Assembly (NCBI RefSeq): GCF_022750635.1
Contig: NZ_JAJKBG010000004.1
Coordinates: 280,729 to 344,728 of the forward strand
Length of the DNA stretch: 64,000 bases
DNA from: Brevundimonas pishanensis
Lineage (GTDB): Bacteria > Pseudomonadota > Alphaproteobacteria > Caulobacterales > Caulobacteraceae
Direction of reading: 5' to 3'
Both the position numbers and the translations under genes were made by a program. A model generated the notes under the pieces. It did not search any database. It was given only the letters and a program-made list of their open reading frames with translations, and was not told where the DNA came from. Shown here in pieces: positions 8,960 to 17,624 of the stretch (within the stretch, counting starts at the first letter, position 1; each line of letters opens with the position of its first letter).

Positions 8960-9838
8960 ATGACCGAAATTACTCCCGAGCTGATGAACGAGCGTCGCGA
9001 ACGCGCCCGCGTCTGGTTTGAAAGCCTGCGCGATCAGATCCACGCCGGTTTCGAGGCGTTGGAAGACGCCGCCCCTGCCGAACTGTACGGCGAGACCGCT
9101 GGCCGTTTTGTACGCACCCCTTGGGACCGCGCTGCGGGCGGCGGCGGCGTCATGGGCATGATGTCGGGCCGCCTGTTTGAAAAGGTGGGCGTCCACTGCT
9201 CGACCGTGTTCGGAGAGTTTCCGACTGACTACGCCAAGAATGTCCCCGGTGCTTCTGAGGACCCGCGCTTCTTCGCGACCGGCATCAGCCTGATTTGCCA
9301 CCCTGTGAACCCGAATGTTCCGGCTGTGCACATGAACACCCGTTTCATCGCCACCACCGAGAACTGGTTTGGCGGCGGCGGCGATCTGACGCCGGTGCTG
9401 AACGCAGACCGCCGCGACGATCACCCGGACACCATCGCCTTCCACGCGGCGATGAAGGACGCGTGCGATAAGTACGATCCGGAATACTATCCGGAGTACA
9501 AAAAGTGGTGCGACGAGTACTTCTTCCTGCCGCACCGCAACGAGCCGCGCGGTACGGGCGGCATCTTCTATGACCACCACAACACCGGTGACTTCGAGGA
9601 GGACTTCGCCTTCACGCAGGACGTCGGGAAGAACTTCCTGAAGGTCTATTCCGACATCGTGGCGGGCCGCATGCACGAGCCGTGGACCGAGGAACAGCGC
9701 GAAGAGCAGCTGATCCGCCGTGGCCGCTATGTCGAGTTCAACCTGCTGTACGACCGTGGCACCATGTTCGGCCTGAAGACCGGCGGTAACACCGAGTCGA
9801 TCCTGTCCTCGATGCCGCCACTGGTGAAGTGGCCCTAA
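8960..9838 (+). CDS. hemF: Oxygen-dependent coproporphyrinogen III oxidase
   Basis: The 292-residue cytosolic enzyme decarboxylates coproporphyrinogen III to protoporphyrinogen IX in haem synthesis, using O2. Family signatures are clear: [63 protein letters not shown] and the C-terminal [32 protein letters not shown] region. The start is uncertain: GTG at 8945 or ATG at 8960, neither with a strong Shine-Dalgarno. ATG is chosen because the extra five residues add nothing the family has. A likely FNR/FixK box lies upstream, which would suit an oxygen-responsive haem enzyme. Confidence 0.96.
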   Translation: MTEITPELMNERRERARVWFESLRDQIHAGFEALEDAAPAELYGETAGRFVRTPWDRAAGGGGVMGMMSGRLFEKVGVHCSTVFGEFPTDYAKNVPGASEDPRFFATGISLICHPVNPNVPAVHMNTRFIATTENWFGGGGDLTPVLNADRRDDHPDTIAFHAAMKDACDKYDPEYYPEYKKWCDEYFFLPHRNEPRGTGGIFYDHHNTGDFEEDFAFTQDVGKNFLKVYSDIVAGRMHEPWTEEQREEQLIRRGRYVEFNLLYDRGTMFGLKTGGNTESILSSMPPLVKWP

Positions 9839-9857
9839 GCCACCGCGCCTGAGCAGA

Positions 9858-9893
9858 CAAAAAGCCCGCCTCGACATGAAGCGGGCTTTTTTC
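9858..9893. terminator. Bidirectional Rho-independent terminator
   Basis: The hairpin AAAAAGCCCGC ... GCGGGCTTTTTT, with an 11-base loop, has A-run and T-run flanks. It can therefore serve hemF on the plus strand and the hybrid sensor kinase gene on the minus strand, which end on either side. Confidence 0.92.
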
Positions 9894-9895
9894 GT

Positions 9896-12442
9896 TTAGG
9901 CGGCGACGTCGAGCACGCTGTTGATGCTGTTCATGAGCGACTGCACGGTCAGCGGTTTGGTCAGGTGGGCATCGGCCCCTGCTGCCAGACTGGCCTCGAC
10001 GTGCTCGGCCATGGCGTTGGCCGTCAGCATCACAATCGGCGTGTGCACGCGCCCGTCGCGACGCTCGATTTCGCGCAGACGTCGGGTCGCTGTCAGGCCA
10101 TCCATAACCGGCATCTGCATATCCATCAGGACCAGATCGAAGTGATCAACCGTGAAGGCGGCCACGGCCATCTCGCCGTCCATGACCGATACGATTTCGA
10201 CATCCAGCGGCGCGAGCAGAACCTCCACGACCTTACGGTTCGCCGCATGGTCGTCCGCCAGTAGAACTTTCAGCCCCAGTCCCGTCGAGGTGGCAACCGA
10301 GTGGTCGGCCATCAGGTCCCTCTTGTCGGCAACAACAGGATCAGAGTGTACACGCGGCAGTTGAATTTCAAACCAGAACTTTGCGCCCTGGCCCGGAATA
10401 CTGGCGCAGTCCATCTGACCACCCATCAAACCGATCAACTCTTGCGAGATATTGAGCCCCAGACCGGAACCGCCATAGCGACGCGTGATGGATTCATCGG
10501 CCTGCTGGAAGCGGGCGAAGATGCGCTGGCGCACCTTGTCATCAAATCCGACACCGGTATCGGTCACGCAGAAATAGACACGGTCCGGCTCGGATAGCAG
10601 GGCTTCGACGGTCACTGATCCCGCCTCGGTGAACTTCAGCGCGTTCGACACTAGGTTGTTGAGCACCTGCCGTAACCGCACGACGTCGCCCATCACCTTG
10701 CGATCAATACCGTCGGTGCAGACCAGATTGATGCTGACGCCCTTGGCCTCCGCGCGCGCTCCCCACAGTTCAATGACGTCATTCAGCATGACCTTCAGGT
10801 CGAACGGTGCCTGCTCCAGACGTAGTTCGCCGGACTCGATCCGCGCGCTGTCCAGAATATCGCTGAGCAGACCCTCCAGCGTCTTGCCCGAGGTGCGGAT
10901 GATCTGGACCAGTTCGCGGTCATGCTTGGCCAGAGGCCGCTGCGCCAAGGCATCCGCCATCGCAATCACGCCATTCAATGGCGTGCGAATCTCGTGACTC
11001 ATATTGGCAAGGAAGCGGGTTTTGGCGGAGTTGGCCTGCTCTGCCCGCAAGCGCGCCCGACGAAGCTCGCGCGCCTGCACCCACAGCCAGATCGCAAACA
11101 ATGTCCCGCACACAAGGAAGAACAGGGTCACGCCCACAATCCAGGTCTGTGCCCGTATCATGGCCCCCTGCAGGCGCACGTTGGCCTGTTCGACGGTCAG
11201 CTGGTGACGCCGCTGGGACAGCTGCTGCTGCATGTCCTGCGTGACCTGATTGATGCCTTCACTATAGGCACGCGCATCGTTGCGGGCATTCAACAGGGTA
11301 TAACGGCGCAACAGGGCCATGCCCTCGGAATAGCGCCCTTTCGCAAAGGCGATCTCGGCCCGCGCGTTCAAGGCCAGATTGCTGTGCGCACTGCCTGGAC
11401 GGCTGGTGTTGATCTGTTCCCAGCGGGCAAGAATTGCCTCGGCCTTGGCCGGCTCGCCCTGTCGCGCCAGCGCCATTGCCAACAGCGGCCAGGCCCGCTG
11501 TTGCTGATAGACGTCATCCATCAGGGTCTCATGGTCTTTGAGGCAGGTCAGGATGCGTGGCATGTCATCTTGAATGCGGGCCACACGGGCGCACATCAGG
11601 GCATTGTGGGCCGCCAGCCCCTGCAGATCCGCTCTTTGGGTCAGCCGATCGTGAGACTCAAAGAAGCGTTGTGCCGCTTCGGTATCCCCCATGAAGATCG
11701 CCATACGGCCCAGATTATAGAGGGTGCTGAAGTCCGGTCGCGGCCAGTCATCATGACTGAATTTGGTTTCGTACTGGGTGAAGGCATCGGTCACCCCTTC
11801 CACGTCGTGGAGCGACATCAGACCGATCCCGATCACTTCCCACACGCCGGCGCGGGCCGCTAACGTCTCGGGGTCGCTGGCCGGTATCTGGGCCTGAACA
11901 GTCGAGAGAAGCTTTAGGCCCTCACCGACCTGGTGATCGTCAAAACGGGTCACGGCAAAATAGCGCACGGCGTTCAAGCGGACATACCAGTCCGAGGTGC
12001 TATCCATCACCTGCCGCATACGGGCCGCCTGACTACGATCACCCTGCCGGTAGGCGATCATCATCTCGTTCAACTCGGCGAGCTTCTTGTACCGGCGGTT
12101 GTCAATCAGCGCGGCGTTGGACGCCAGATGCCCGTTCCAGAAGCGGGCCCTCTCAAGTTCACTGTTATTCAGATAGATATTCAGTACGTGTTGGACACGG
12201 CGCAATCCGTCCACATCGATGCGGGCAATCGCCTCGTGTCCGAAATCTTCAAGCGCCGCAAAGCTGGTGGCCGAGGCTCGCTTTTCGACATGGGCCAACA
12301 GCAGTTCTGTGCGCGCATTATCAGCGCCTTCAGCGCTTGCTGCACTGGCCACTAGCGGCGTGAGCCCGATGGCAGCCGCTGCAAACATGGCGGCCCAACT
12401 GCGAAGCGTCGCAGGTTTCAGACCATTACAGACGTCGAACAC
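9896..12442 (-). CDS. Hybrid sensor histidine kinase with periplasmic helical-repeat (TPR-like) sensor
   Basis: The 848-residue protein has a signal sequence (about 12-37) and a long helical, TPR-like region (about 45-425) that should be periplasmic. One membrane helix (about 432-455) and a short coiled linker follow. HisKA has the phosphoacceptor His483 in NMSHEIRTPLNG. The HATPase_c domain shows Asn600 in NNLVSNALKF, DTGVGF and GGSGLGLNI. The C-terminal receiver domain (about 724-843) has Asp774 in VLMDMQMPVMDG and a TKPL lysine. No output regulator or phosphotransfer protein is adjacent, so it may feed a separate Hpt protein. Start is GTG at 12442 with a G-run five bases before; an internal ATG at codon 19 is the alternative. 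Confidence 0.9.
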   Translation of the reverse strand: MFDVCNGLKPATLRSWAAMFAAAAIGLTPLVASAASAEGADNARTELLLAHVEKRASATSFAALEDFGHEAIARIDVDGLRRVQHVLNIYLNNSELERARFWNGHLASNAALIDNRRYKKLAELNEMMIAYRQGDRSQAARMRQVMDSTSDWYVRLNAVRYFAVTRFDDHQVGEGLKLLSTVQAQIPASDPETLAARAGVWEVIGIGLMSLHDVEGVTDAFTQYETKFSHDDWPRPDFSTLYNLGRMAIFMGDTEAAQRFFESHDRLTQRADLQGLAAHNALMCARVARIQDDMPRILTCLKDHETLMDDVYQQQRAWPLLAMALARQGEPAKAEAILARWEQINTSRPGSAHSNLALNARAEIAFAKGRYSEGMALLRRYTLLNARNDARAYSEGINQVTQDMQQQLSQRRHQLTVEQANVRLQGAMIRAQTWIVGVTLFFLVCGTLFAIWLWVQARELRRARLRAEQANSAKTRFLANMSHEIRTPLNGVIAMADALAQRPLAKHDRELVQIIRTSGKTLEGLLSDILDSARIESGELRLEQAPFDLKVMLNDVIELWGARAEAKGVSINLVCTDGIDRKVMGDVVRLRQVLNNLVSNALKFTEAGSVTVEALLSEPDRVYFCVTDTGVGFDDKVRQRIFARFQQADESITRRYGGSGLGLNISQELIGLMGGQMDCASIPGQGAKFWFEIQLPRVHSDPVVADKRDLMADHSVATSTGLGLKVLLADDHAANRKVVEVLLAPLDVEIVSVMDGEMAVAAFTVDHFDLVLMDMQMPVMDGLTATRRLREIERRDGRVHTPIVMLTANAMAEHVEASLAAGADAHLTKPLTVQSLMNSINSVLDVAA

Positions 12443-12529
12443 TTAAGCCCCCCGAGGGGATCAGCCACACCCATTGGCCAATCCGCGAGGGCTTATGCCG
12501 GATTCAGGTTTCCCAAGCCTTAGCAGAAA

Positions 12530-13261
12530 TCAAATACCCGAGCCGTCGCCTTCAACCGGCGGCGGGGTCAACAGCAGGAACGCCCTCACCCATGCCGTCA
12601 GGACGGCACGGTCGTTGGGACGCTTCAAACTGTCCAGCGCTGCGTCCACAAGTTCATCGGCGATGCGTGTGCCGCGACGAAGCTCAGTCAGGGCTGCGGC
12701 ATAGGCGGGCTGGAACTCGGGGTGGCACTGGAAACTGATTGCGTTTTCGCCATAGGCCAGTCCGGCAAACGGCGTGAAATCACAGCGGGCGATAACGCGG
12801 GCATCATCCGGAATGGCGATGACCTGATCCTGATGCGATACCGCGATGGCGATGCTGTCAGAGCGCGGATGCATCCATGGCTCCTCGGTCAACACGTCGT
12901 AGCGGTGAAGGCCGACGCCCCAGCCTTTGTCGGACTTTTCGACCCGTCCTCCAAAGGCGTGGGCCATAACCTGATGGCCAAAGCATATGCCCAACAGACG
13001 CGTCCTACCGCGCGCCGCCTGCAACCACTCTGTCAGCTTCGGGATCCAGTGATGGTCCTCATAGACCCCCGCCGCCGATCCGGTAACGATGCAGCCCGCG
13101 TAGGCTGAAGGGTCATCCGGCAGATGCCCCTGCTGCACATCAAAGCGGACCGTCTGGGCGTCTTCGCCCAGAAGCGCGCGAAACCGTGCCGGATAGTCAT
13201 CGAAGGAGTCGCGGAGAGCTTCGGGCGGATACCCTGTCTCGAGGATGGCAATCGGCTTCAT
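12530..13261 (-). CDS. Class I glutamine amidotransferase-like protein (GMP synthase-like)
   Basis: The 243-residue cytosolic protein has the class I glutaminase fold: IVTGSAAGVYEDHHWI, the nucleophile Cys93 in GICFGHQVMAHAFGG, and a catalytic His-Pro-Glu in FQCHPEFQP. Such stand-alone domains hydrolyse glutamine or gamma-glutamyl compounds; the substrate here is unknown. The start is set at ATG 13261 (MKPIAILETG), a normal family start; an in-frame GTG at 13300 is less likely. It lies 117 bases after rlmJ, beyond a hairpin, so it may have its own promoter. Confidence 0.85.
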   Translation of the reverse strand: MKPIAILETGYPPEALRDSFDDYPARFRALLGEDAQTVRFDVQQGHLPDDPSAYAGCIVTGSAAGVYEDHHWIPKLTEWLQAARGRTRLLGICFGHQVMAHAFGGRVEKSDKGWGVGLHRYDVLTEEPWMHPRSDSIAIAVSHQDQVIAIPDDARVIARCDFTPFAGLAYGENAISFQCHPEFQPAYAAALTELRRGTRIADELVDAALDSLKRPNDRAVLTAWVRAFLLLTPPPVEGDGSGI

Positions 13262-13357
13262 CGGTAGGCTTGATCCGGTACGCACTGGGGACAGGCACAC
13301 TGGCCCGCTCCATGCCTTTAGGCAATGCCTCCAACCCTCAGGAAAGCTGATGAAGCC

Positions 13358-13379
13358 ATCAGGGTTTCTAAACCCTGAT
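13358..13379. repeat. Near-perfect hairpin overlapping the rlmJ stop codon
   Basis: ATCAGGGTTT (13358-13367) and AAACCCTGAT (13370-13379) are exact inverted repeats separated by two bases. The structure sits at the very end of rlmJ with no T-run, so it may be a weak terminator or an mRNA 3'-end stabiliser. Confidence 0.5.
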
Positions 13380-14197
13380 TACAGCGTCCAGATTTCTGCC
13401 TTGGCCTTTTCGTCGCCCAGCGTAGAGGCAACCCAGCCGCAGATTTCCTTGGCCGCAGCCTCGGTTCCAGCGGGCGCATTGACCACCGTCATGGTGCAGC
13501 CGTTCATCTTCATCGGATTGGTCAGCGGGCGAAGACGCGCCTCGGCCACCACCACATTCGGAGCCTTGGCCTGATCCAGACGACGGATGAAGCCGTCAAA
13601 GGTTTCCATGTCCTTGAGCGGGGTCCAGATGGCCACCACCGCCTTGGGGTCGCGCTTGACGATGGTCGCTGCCGTGTCGGCGGAGCGGATATAATCATCC
13701 CCGCGCTCGAAAGGCGGGTCGATCAGTACCAGCGGGCCTTTAGACTTGAGCGCAGCATTGGTGGCGAGGTCATAGCCATCGCCCTGGAACCCTTGTGCAT
13801 TCGGATAGTCTGCCAAGGCTTCGTCCAGCAGCGCCTTGACCGGAGGGTTCAACTCGAACCCGCGATAGGTGCCGCCCTTGGCCAGCGCCCGCGCAATCAG
13901 CACAGGTGAGCCGGGATAGAAACGCACGCCACCTTGCGGATTGAACTGCGCCACTTCATCGGCCAGAGCCTCAATCAGCGCAGGACGGTTGTCGGCGGTC
14001 ATCAGACGCGCCACGCCCGCCTCGGCTTCCTTGGAGCGAACCGCATCGCCCGACAGATCGTACAAGCCTGCACCCGCATGGGTATCCAGCACGTGCAGCG
14101 GGCCATCGGCCTGCATCTTTTGCATCAGCCACAGCACCAGAGCGTGCTTGACGAGATCGGCGAAATTTCCGGCGTGGAAGCTGTGGCGATAGTTCAT
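13379..14197 (-). CDS. rlmJ: 23S rRNA (adenine(2030)-N6)-methyltransferase
   Basis: The 272-residue enzyme uses SAM to methylate A2030 of 23S rRNA. It begins MNYRHSFHAGNFADLVKHALV, the conserved start of the family, which fixes the ATG at 14197; the open frame extends upstream only by chance through the divergent gene. Other motifs are the SAM-binding LDTHAGAGLYDL, YRGFELNP, and the catalytic (D/N)PP(Y/F) motif as LIDPPFERGDDY, with a final GCTMTVVNAP. Length is close to E. coli RlmJ. Confidence 0.95.
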   Translation of the reverse strand: MNYRHSFHAGNFADLVKHALVLWLMQKMQADGPLHVLDTHAGAGLYDLSGDAVRSKEAEAGVARLMTADNRPALIEALADEVAQFNPQGGVRFYPGSPVLIARALAKGGTYRGFELNPPVKALLDEALADYPNAQGFQGDGYDLATNAALKSKGPLVLIDPPFERGDDYIRSADTAATIVKRDPKAVVAIWTPLKDMETFDGFIRRLDQAKAPNVVVAEARLRPLTNPMKMNGCTMTVVNAPAGTEAAAKEICGWVASTLGDEKAKAEIWTL

Positions 14198-14245
14198 AAA
14201 GGCGCTCGTCTCCTGACGCGGGGCCAAGGTCAAGGAAAACCGTCG

Positions 14246-14593
14246 ATGTTCATCGATCACCCCAGTATCAGCGACGAGGAACGCACCCCGACCGACGCCG
14301 TGATCGAAGCTGCCAACTATGGCATCGCCCTTCGCCGCGAGCACGGGCGCGGCGGCACGGAGGTGGGTCTGGAACGCGCCCGTCGCCTGTCCTCGGGCGA
14401 GCGGGTCAGTGATCGCGACATCAAGGTCATGAACGCATGGTTCGCCCGCCACGCCGTCGACAAACGCGGCAAGTTCTGGGGCCACCCGACCAAGCCGTCA
14501 GCGGGCTATATCGCGTGGCATCTGTGGGGCGGTGATGCTGGTCAGGAGTGGATCGCGAACCTTCGACTACGCTTAAAGAAAAACGATTTGTAG
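14246..14593 (+). CDS. Small protein of a phage-associated family, function unknown
   Basis: The 115-residue protein reads MFIDHPSISDEERTPTDAV, then ALRREHGRGGTEVGLERAR, RLSSGERVSDRDI, NAWFARHAVDK and a GYIAWHLWGGDAGQEW ending. I recognise this pattern (a GRGGT/GVxRAR helix, W/FFxRHEVDK, and YIAWLLWGGDAG) from hypothetical and prohead-protease-linked proteins of prophages, where the role is unclear. No catalytic motif is evident. The ATG at 14246 has AAGGA nine bases before it. The gene is divergent from rlmJ. Its last codons (LRLRLKKNDL) run into the AT-rich segment and overlap by 52 bases, tail to tail, the end of the frameshifted gene on the other strand. Confidence 0.6.
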   Translation: MFIDHPSISDEERTPTDAVIEAANYGIALRREHGRGGTEVGLERARRLSSGERVSDRDIKVMNAWFARHAVDKRGKFWGHPTKPSAGYIAWHLWGGDAGQEWIANLRLRLKKNDL

Positions 14594-15164
14594 GCAGCTA
14601 ACTTAGGTCGCTCAGAAAACCCGTATAGCTCTTCAGCGGTAACCTTAAAGTATTTAGCCCTTACCGGATCTAAGCAGCTGAATATCACTACAACAGATTC
14701 TTGCAAATTATCTAACAACGTTCCATCTTTAATCTTAGATACCAATTTAAATGAAAGATGTTCTCCACCACCGACCACCACACGTTTTCGGCTAACTGCT
14801 GAGCTCCCCCTTGCACTCCAGTTTTTTCTTTCTGATTCAACAAAATACCGGAATGATCAATAAAATGTCCACTGAATGAGACATCAACAACATTGATAAC
14901 AATAGGATATTTTCTTCTATTCCATATTTCAAATTCTATTGAGCAGTACAATTTACCATTAGAACCCAAAATATTGGGATCATCAGAATTAATATTTCCA
15001 GATTCTACCCCATAGCTTTTAAATACAACTATAGGCCTCCACCCCATTTGCTGACGGAATGAAAACATCAGTGACAATAGCGAAACGGTAAAGGTACCGA
15101 CTGTCAAAGATACGTACGCAACGAATTGAGCAACTGACACGTACTTCGTTAACCAGTCGACCAT
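14542..15164 (-). pseudogene. AT-rich gene for a membrane-anchored protein, apparently frameshifted
   Basis: Two overlapping minus-strand frames appear to be one gene. Frame one starts at ATG 15164 (MVDWLTKYVSVAQFVAYVS) after GGGGGAG and runs as a 150-residue reading to 14712. It has one N-terminal membrane helix (about 10-35) and a beta-rich region with SIEFEIWNRRKYPIVINVV. After a run of six A's on the coding strand (14822-14827) its text becomes unnatural. The next frame from there reads NWSARGSSAVSRKRVVVGGG, EHLSFKLVSK and SVVVIFSCLDPVRAKYFKV, to a stop at 14542. Joined, it would give about 207 residues. The stretch is far richer in A and T than its neighbours, which points to horizontal transfer. 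I do not recognise the family. A sequencing error, a decayed gene or ribosomal slippage are all possible. Confidence 0.6.
14822..14827 (-). other. Homopolymer A6 run at the apparent frameshift
   Basis: On the coding (minus) strand the bases read GAAAAAACTGG. Frame one reads GAA-AAA-ACT; adding one A, or slipping back one base on AAA, switches to the frame that carries the natural-looking C-terminal half of the AT-rich gene. Confidence 0.5.
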
Positions 15165-15182
15165 TTTCTCCCCCTCGCATAA

Positions 15183-15208
15183 AACCCCCGTCATTTCTGA
15201 CGGGGGTT
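15183..15208 (-). terminator. Terminator of the kbl-tdh operon
   Basis: AACCCCCGTCA and TGACGGGGGTT form an 11-bp stem with a four-base loop. Read on the minus strand it is followed by TTTT. It separates tdh from the AT-rich gene. Confidence 0.9.
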
Positions 15209-15216
15209 GGTAAACC

Positions 15217-16260
15217 TTAGTCCCAGTTGAGGATGACCTTGCCGGACTGGCCGGACTTCATCGCCTCGAAACCTTCGCGATACTGAGAATAGTGCAGCTG
15301 GTGGGTGATCAGCGGCTGCAGGTCTAGACCGGCTTTCAGCAGACCCAGCATCTTGCGCCAGGTGGTGAACATCTCGCGGCCATAGACGCCCTTGATGTTG
15401 ATGGCCTTAAGGATGATCTGGCCCCAGTCCGTCTCGGTCGGCTTGGACGGAATGCCCAGCAGCGCCAGACCCCCGCCCATGATCAGGGTGTCCACGCATT
15501 GCTTGAAGGCAATCGGCGAGCCCGACATTTCCAGCGCCACGTCGAAACCGACCTTGAGGCCCAGTTCCTTCATCACGTCGTGCAGGTCTTCCTTGGTGGT
15601 GTTCACGGTGCGAACGCCCGGCACGACCTTTTGCGCCAGCTCCAGACGGAAGTCGTTGATGTCGGTCAGCACCACGGTACGCGCACCGGCGTGACGGGCC
15701 ACGGCGGCGGCCATGACGCCGATCGGGCCTGCGCCCGTCACCAGAACGTCCTCACCCAGCAGGTCGAACTGCTGCGCGGTGTGAACGGCATTACCGAACG
15801 GGTCGAGGATGGCACCGATTTCGTACGGCACATCATCCGGAAGTTCGATCACGTTGAAGGCCGGAGCCACCACGTATTCGGCAAAGCAGCCCTGACGGTT
15901 CACGCCGATACCGCGCGTGTGCGGATCGAGGTGGAAGTGACCTGCGCGGGCGGCCTCGGAGTTCAGGTCGATGACGTGACCTTCCGCCGAGACGCGCTGG
16001 CCGATCTTGAGCGGGCGGTCCACTTCGGCACCGATGGCAACGATATCGCCAGCGAACTCGTGACCGGTAATCATCGGAACGGGCACGTTCTTTTGCGACC
16101 ACTCGTCCCAGTTCCAGATGTGGATGTCGGTGCCGCAAACCGCCGTGCGGCGCACGCGGATCAGAACGTCTTCCGGACCATATTCCGGGATCGGCGCGGT
16201 GATCTGTTCCAGACCTTCAGCGGGCTGGGTCTTGGCCAGCGCCTGCATAGTATCGGCCAT
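15217..16260 (-). CDS. tdh: L-threonine 3-dehydrogenase
   Basis: The 347-residue zinc-dependent medium-chain dehydrogenase oxidises L-threonine with NAD+ to 2-amino-3-ketobutyrate. It contains the catalytic zinc region RTAVCGTDIHIWNWDEW and PMITGHEFAGDIV, the structural turn LDPHTRGIGVNRQGCFAEY, and the nucleotide-binding VLVTGAGPIGVMAAAVA. WNWDEW and NRQGCFAEY are specific for TDH among the alcohol dehydrogenase relatives. AGGGAG lies before the ATG. It is the second gene after kbl, and the product of Tdh is the substrate of Kbl. Confidence 0.98.
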   Translation of the reverse strand: MADTMQALAKTQPAEGLEQITAPIPEYGPEDVLIRVRRTAVCGTDIHIWNWDEWSQKNVPVPMITGHEFAGDIVAIGAEVDRPLKIGQRVSAEGHVIDLNSEAARAGHFHLDPHTRGIGVNRQGCFAEYVVAPAFNVIELPDDVPYEIGAILDPFGNAVHTAQQFDLLGEDVLVTGAGPIGVMAAAVARHAGARTVVLTDINDFRLELAQKVVPGVRTVNTTKEDLHDVMKELGLKVGFDVALEMSGSPIAFKQCVDTLIMGGGLALLGIPSKPTETDWGQIILKAINIKGVYGREMFTTWRKMLGLLKAGLDLQPLITHQLHYSQYREGFEAMKSGQSGKVILNWD

Positions 16261-16318
16261 CGTTTCACTCCCTGAGTGTTTTTCGCCTGCCCTTAAAAGA
16301 GCAGTTTAAATCCTGAAA

Positions 16319-16359
16319 CGGATCATCACGGCCTTTCTCGGGACACCTGTGATGATCCG
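16319..16359. repeat. Perfect inverted repeat between kbl and tdh
   Basis: CGGATCATCAC (16319-16329) and GTGATGATCCG (16349-16359) are an exact 11-bp inverted repeat separated by 19 bases. It lies in the 114-base gap between the kbl stop and the tdh start, with no T-run. It could be an mRNA hairpin that sets the ratio of the two enzymes or protects one message. Confidence 0.55.
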
Positions 16360-16374
16360 GTATTATGTCCGCCC

Positions 16375-17580
16375 TTAGGCGATGACGCCCAGTTCCTTAC
16401 CCGCTTGGGTGAAGGCGGCGACCGCTTGGTCGATCTGCTCGAAGGTGTGAGCCGCCGACATCTGGGTGCGGATGCGGGCTGCACCACGCGGTACGACCGG
16501 GAAGCTGAATCCGATCACATAGACGCCCAGTTCCAGCAGTCGCGCCGCCATGTCCTGCGCCAGCTTGGCATCGCCCAGCATGACCGGAATGATCGGGTGC
16601 TCGCCCGGCAGCAGGTCGAAACCTGCGTCTGCCATTTTCGAGCGGAAGCGTTGGGCGTTGGCGAACAGTTGCTCGCGCAGCTTGTCGCCCTCCTCGCCCG
16701 CCGCGATGCGGATAGCTTCCAGCGACGAACCGCAAACCGCAGGGGCCAGCGCGTTCGAGAACAGGTACGGACGGGCGCGCTGCTTCAGCAACGAAACCAC
16801 ATCGCCATTGGCACAGATAAAGCCGCCCATTGCGCCGCCCAGCGCCTTGCCGAAGGTGCCGGTGACGAAATCGACCTTCACTCCATTATGCGCGAACGAG
16901 CCGCGGCCCTTGGGACCAAGGAAGCCCGTGGCGTGGCAGTCATCGACCATGATCAGGGCGTTATACTGGTCGGCCAGTTTGCGGATTTCATCCAGCTTGC
17001 CGATGTAGCCGTCCATCGAGAAGGCACCGTCGGTGGCGATGATGATGTCGCGGGCACCGTCTGCGCGGGCTTGTTTCAATTGGGCTTCCAGATCGGCCAT
17101 GTCCGAGTTGGCAAAGCGATAGCGCTTGGCCTTGCACAGACGCACACCGTCGATGATGGAGGCGTGGTTCAGGCTGTCCGAAACAATCGCGTCCTCTGCA
17201 CTGAACAGCGGCTCGAAGATGCCACCGTTGGCGTCGAAGGCGGCGGCGAACAGGATGGTGTCCTCAAAGCCGAGATAGTCGGCGATGGCACGTTCCAGCT
17301 CTTTGTGGATTTCCAGCGTGCCGCAGATGAAGCGAACCGATGCGGTACCCGCACCCCACTTTTCCTGCGCCTTGATACCGGCCTGGGTGACGCGCTCGTC
17401 ACCGGCCAGGCCGAGGTAGTTGTTGGCGCAGAAGTTCAGCACGTCGCGGCCATTGACCGAGATCACAGGCCCTTGGCGCGAGGCGATCACGCGCTCGGGC
17501 TTGGTGAGGCCCTGTGCGTCGATATCAGCCAGTTCAGCCGAAACACGTTCGTAGAATGCAGGATTCGCAGATTGGGTCAT
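16375..17580 (-). CDS. kbl: Glycine C-acetyltransferase (2-amino-3-ketobutyrate CoA ligase)
   Basis: The 401-residue PLP enzyme of the alpha-oxoamine synthase family cleaves 2-amino-3-ketobutyrate with CoA to glycine and acetyl-CoA. Motifs include NFCANNYLGLAGDERV, the substrate loop HASIIDGVRLCKAKRYRF, the PLP-binding aspartate region MVDDCHATGFLG, and the Schiff-base lysine in TGTFGKALGGAMGG. Length and sequence fit Kbl rather than BioF or HemA. It precedes tdh on the same strand, giving the complete threonine-to-glycine route. Confidence 0.97.
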   Translation of the reverse strand: MTQSANPAFYERVSAELADIDAQGLTKPERVIASRQGPVISVNGRDVLNFCANNYLGLAGDERVTQAGIKAQEKWGAGTASVRFICGTLEIHKELERAIADYLGFEDTILFAAAFDANGGIFEPLFSAEDAIVSDSLNHASIIDGVRLCKAKRYRFANSDMADLEAQLKQARADGARDIIIATDGAFSMDGYIGKLDEIRKLADQYNALIMVDDCHATGFLGPKGRGSFAHNGVKVDFVTGTFGKALGGAMGGFICANGDVVSLLKQRARPYLFSNALAPAVCGSSLEAIRIAAGEEGDKLREQLFANAQRFRSKMADAGFDLLPGEHPIIPVMLGDAKLAQDMAARLLELGVYVIGFSFPVVPRGAARIRTQMSAAHTFEQIDQAVAAFTQAGKELGVIA

Positions 17581-17624
17581 GTTTGCTCGCTACGCCGTTT
17601 TTCCGCAGGATTAAACCCCTATTC

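Noticed and set aside
13934..14245. Upstream extension of the small phage-like gene to 13934
   Set aside because: The extension runs antisense through rlmJ. An ATG with a good ribosome site at 14246 gives the natural start.
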